A stretch of DNA of 64,000 bases, taken from contig NZ_RKMB01000004.1 of assembly GCF_003797765.1 (NCBI RefSeq), positions 186,001-250,000 of the forward strand. The letters run 5' to 3'. A model generated the notes under the pieces. It did not search any database, was not told where the DNA came from, and worked only from the letters and a program-made list of their open reading frames with translations. Positions 63,879 to 64,000 of the stretch are shown here, piece after piece. This DNA comes from Ramlibacter sp. WS9. Its GTDB lineage: Bacteria; Pseudomonadota; Gammaproteobacteria; Burkholderiales; Burkholderiaceae_C. Every line of letters begins with the position of its first letter. Within the stretch, counting starts at the first letter, position 1. The position numbers and the translations under genes were made by a program.

Positions 63879-63920
63879 TGGTAAGGCCAATTATGAATTA
63901 TATTCTTATTGGCCTTACCG
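63879..63920. promoter_or_regulatory. Paired GntR-type operators upstream of the LgoD-like gene
   Basis: TGGTAAGGCCAAT (63879-63891) and the inverted ATTGGCCTTACCG (63908-63920) are 29 bp apart, the same arrangement as at 59111-59151. A minus-strand TATAAT (top 63897-63902) sits between them. The region serves the LgoD-like gene to the left and the partial gene at 63979 to the right. Confidence 0.65.
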
Positions 63921-63978
63921 TATTTTCCCTAGCCGGCAAAGTCACCGGCGGTATCATACGAAGCACATCGCACACCTC

Positions 63979-64000
63979 ATGGCCGCCACCAAACCCACAG
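63979..64000 (+). CDS. Start of a gene running off the right edge
   Basis: An ATG at 63979 opens a frame reading MAATKPT before the window ends. Its position opposite the LgoD-like gene, directly behind operators of the regional regulon, makes a transcriptional regulator a reasonable guess, but seven residues cannot identify it. Confidence 0.3.

Overview
The window is about two thirds G+C, with dense, mostly gap-free gene packing. Its gene repertoire and gene order (glmS/Lrp/glmU, DUF2917 divergent from a LysR gene, MdlA/MdlB-type exporter, TfoX, DUF2905) point to a betaproteobacterium of the Burkholderiales, most likely Comamonadaceae (Ramlibacter/Variovorax-like). No rRNA, tRNA, CRISPR array, prophage or insertion sequence was seen, and no gene-free stretch exceeds 300 bp.

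Region 1 (1-18.3 kb) is a housekeeping block. It holds the 5' end of glmS, an Lrp/AsnC regulator behind a 10-bp-arm palindrome, glmU, a DUF6279 lipoprotein, a degenerate metallo-beta-lactamase-fold protein, tetR-gntK, tfoX, DUF2917, a LysR regulator, a folate salvage/ABC exporter operon, a soluble lytic transglycosylase, a GST, a dapA-like gene, cca, a ROK kinase and DUF2905.

Region 2 (18.3-39.3 kb) carries two copies of one five-gene carbohydrate module: ABC ATPase, permease, periplasmic binding protein, sugar phosphate isomerase/epimerase and Gfo/Idh/MocA oxidoreductase. Copy 1 is headed by a ROK repressor. Copy 2 lies between xylA and xylB and is divergent from an AraC-type XylR. Between the copies sit midA, a FolM-like pteridine reductase, folB, and a two-gene, visibly AT-richer cassette (28.1-30.6 kb). 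The second protein of that cassette starts with a putative PD-(D/E)XK nuclease fold. It is the best candidate here for an undescribed (possibly defence) system.

Region 3 (40.5-50.2 kb) is a divergent sugar locus. One arm encodes a GntR/FCD regulator, a Gfo/Idh/MocA dehydrogenase and a MalFGK-type ABC importer. The other encodes an IlvD/Edd dehydratase, a lactonase-like amidohydrolase and a DapA-like lyase. Together these supply every step of a non-phosphorylative oxidative sugar route.

Region 4 (50.2-64 kb) encodes a GH42 beta-galactosidase, a polar-amino-acid-type ABC importer with an Ldh2-family dehydrogenase and hydroxypyruvate isomerase, a ThuA-like protein, an exported amidohydrolase, an NAD-dependent epimerase, an orphan YtfQ-like binding protein, an HTH-only LysR remnant, and a UxaB-like plus LgoD-like oxidoreductase pair. 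Three promoter regions here (about 52.37, 59.13 and 63.90 kb) carry paired TGGTAAGRCCAAT-like operators overlapping predicted promoters. They tie these genes into one GntR/FCD-type regulon for galactoside and galactonate-like sugars. The regulator may be the gene starting at 63979, but that is not visible in this window.
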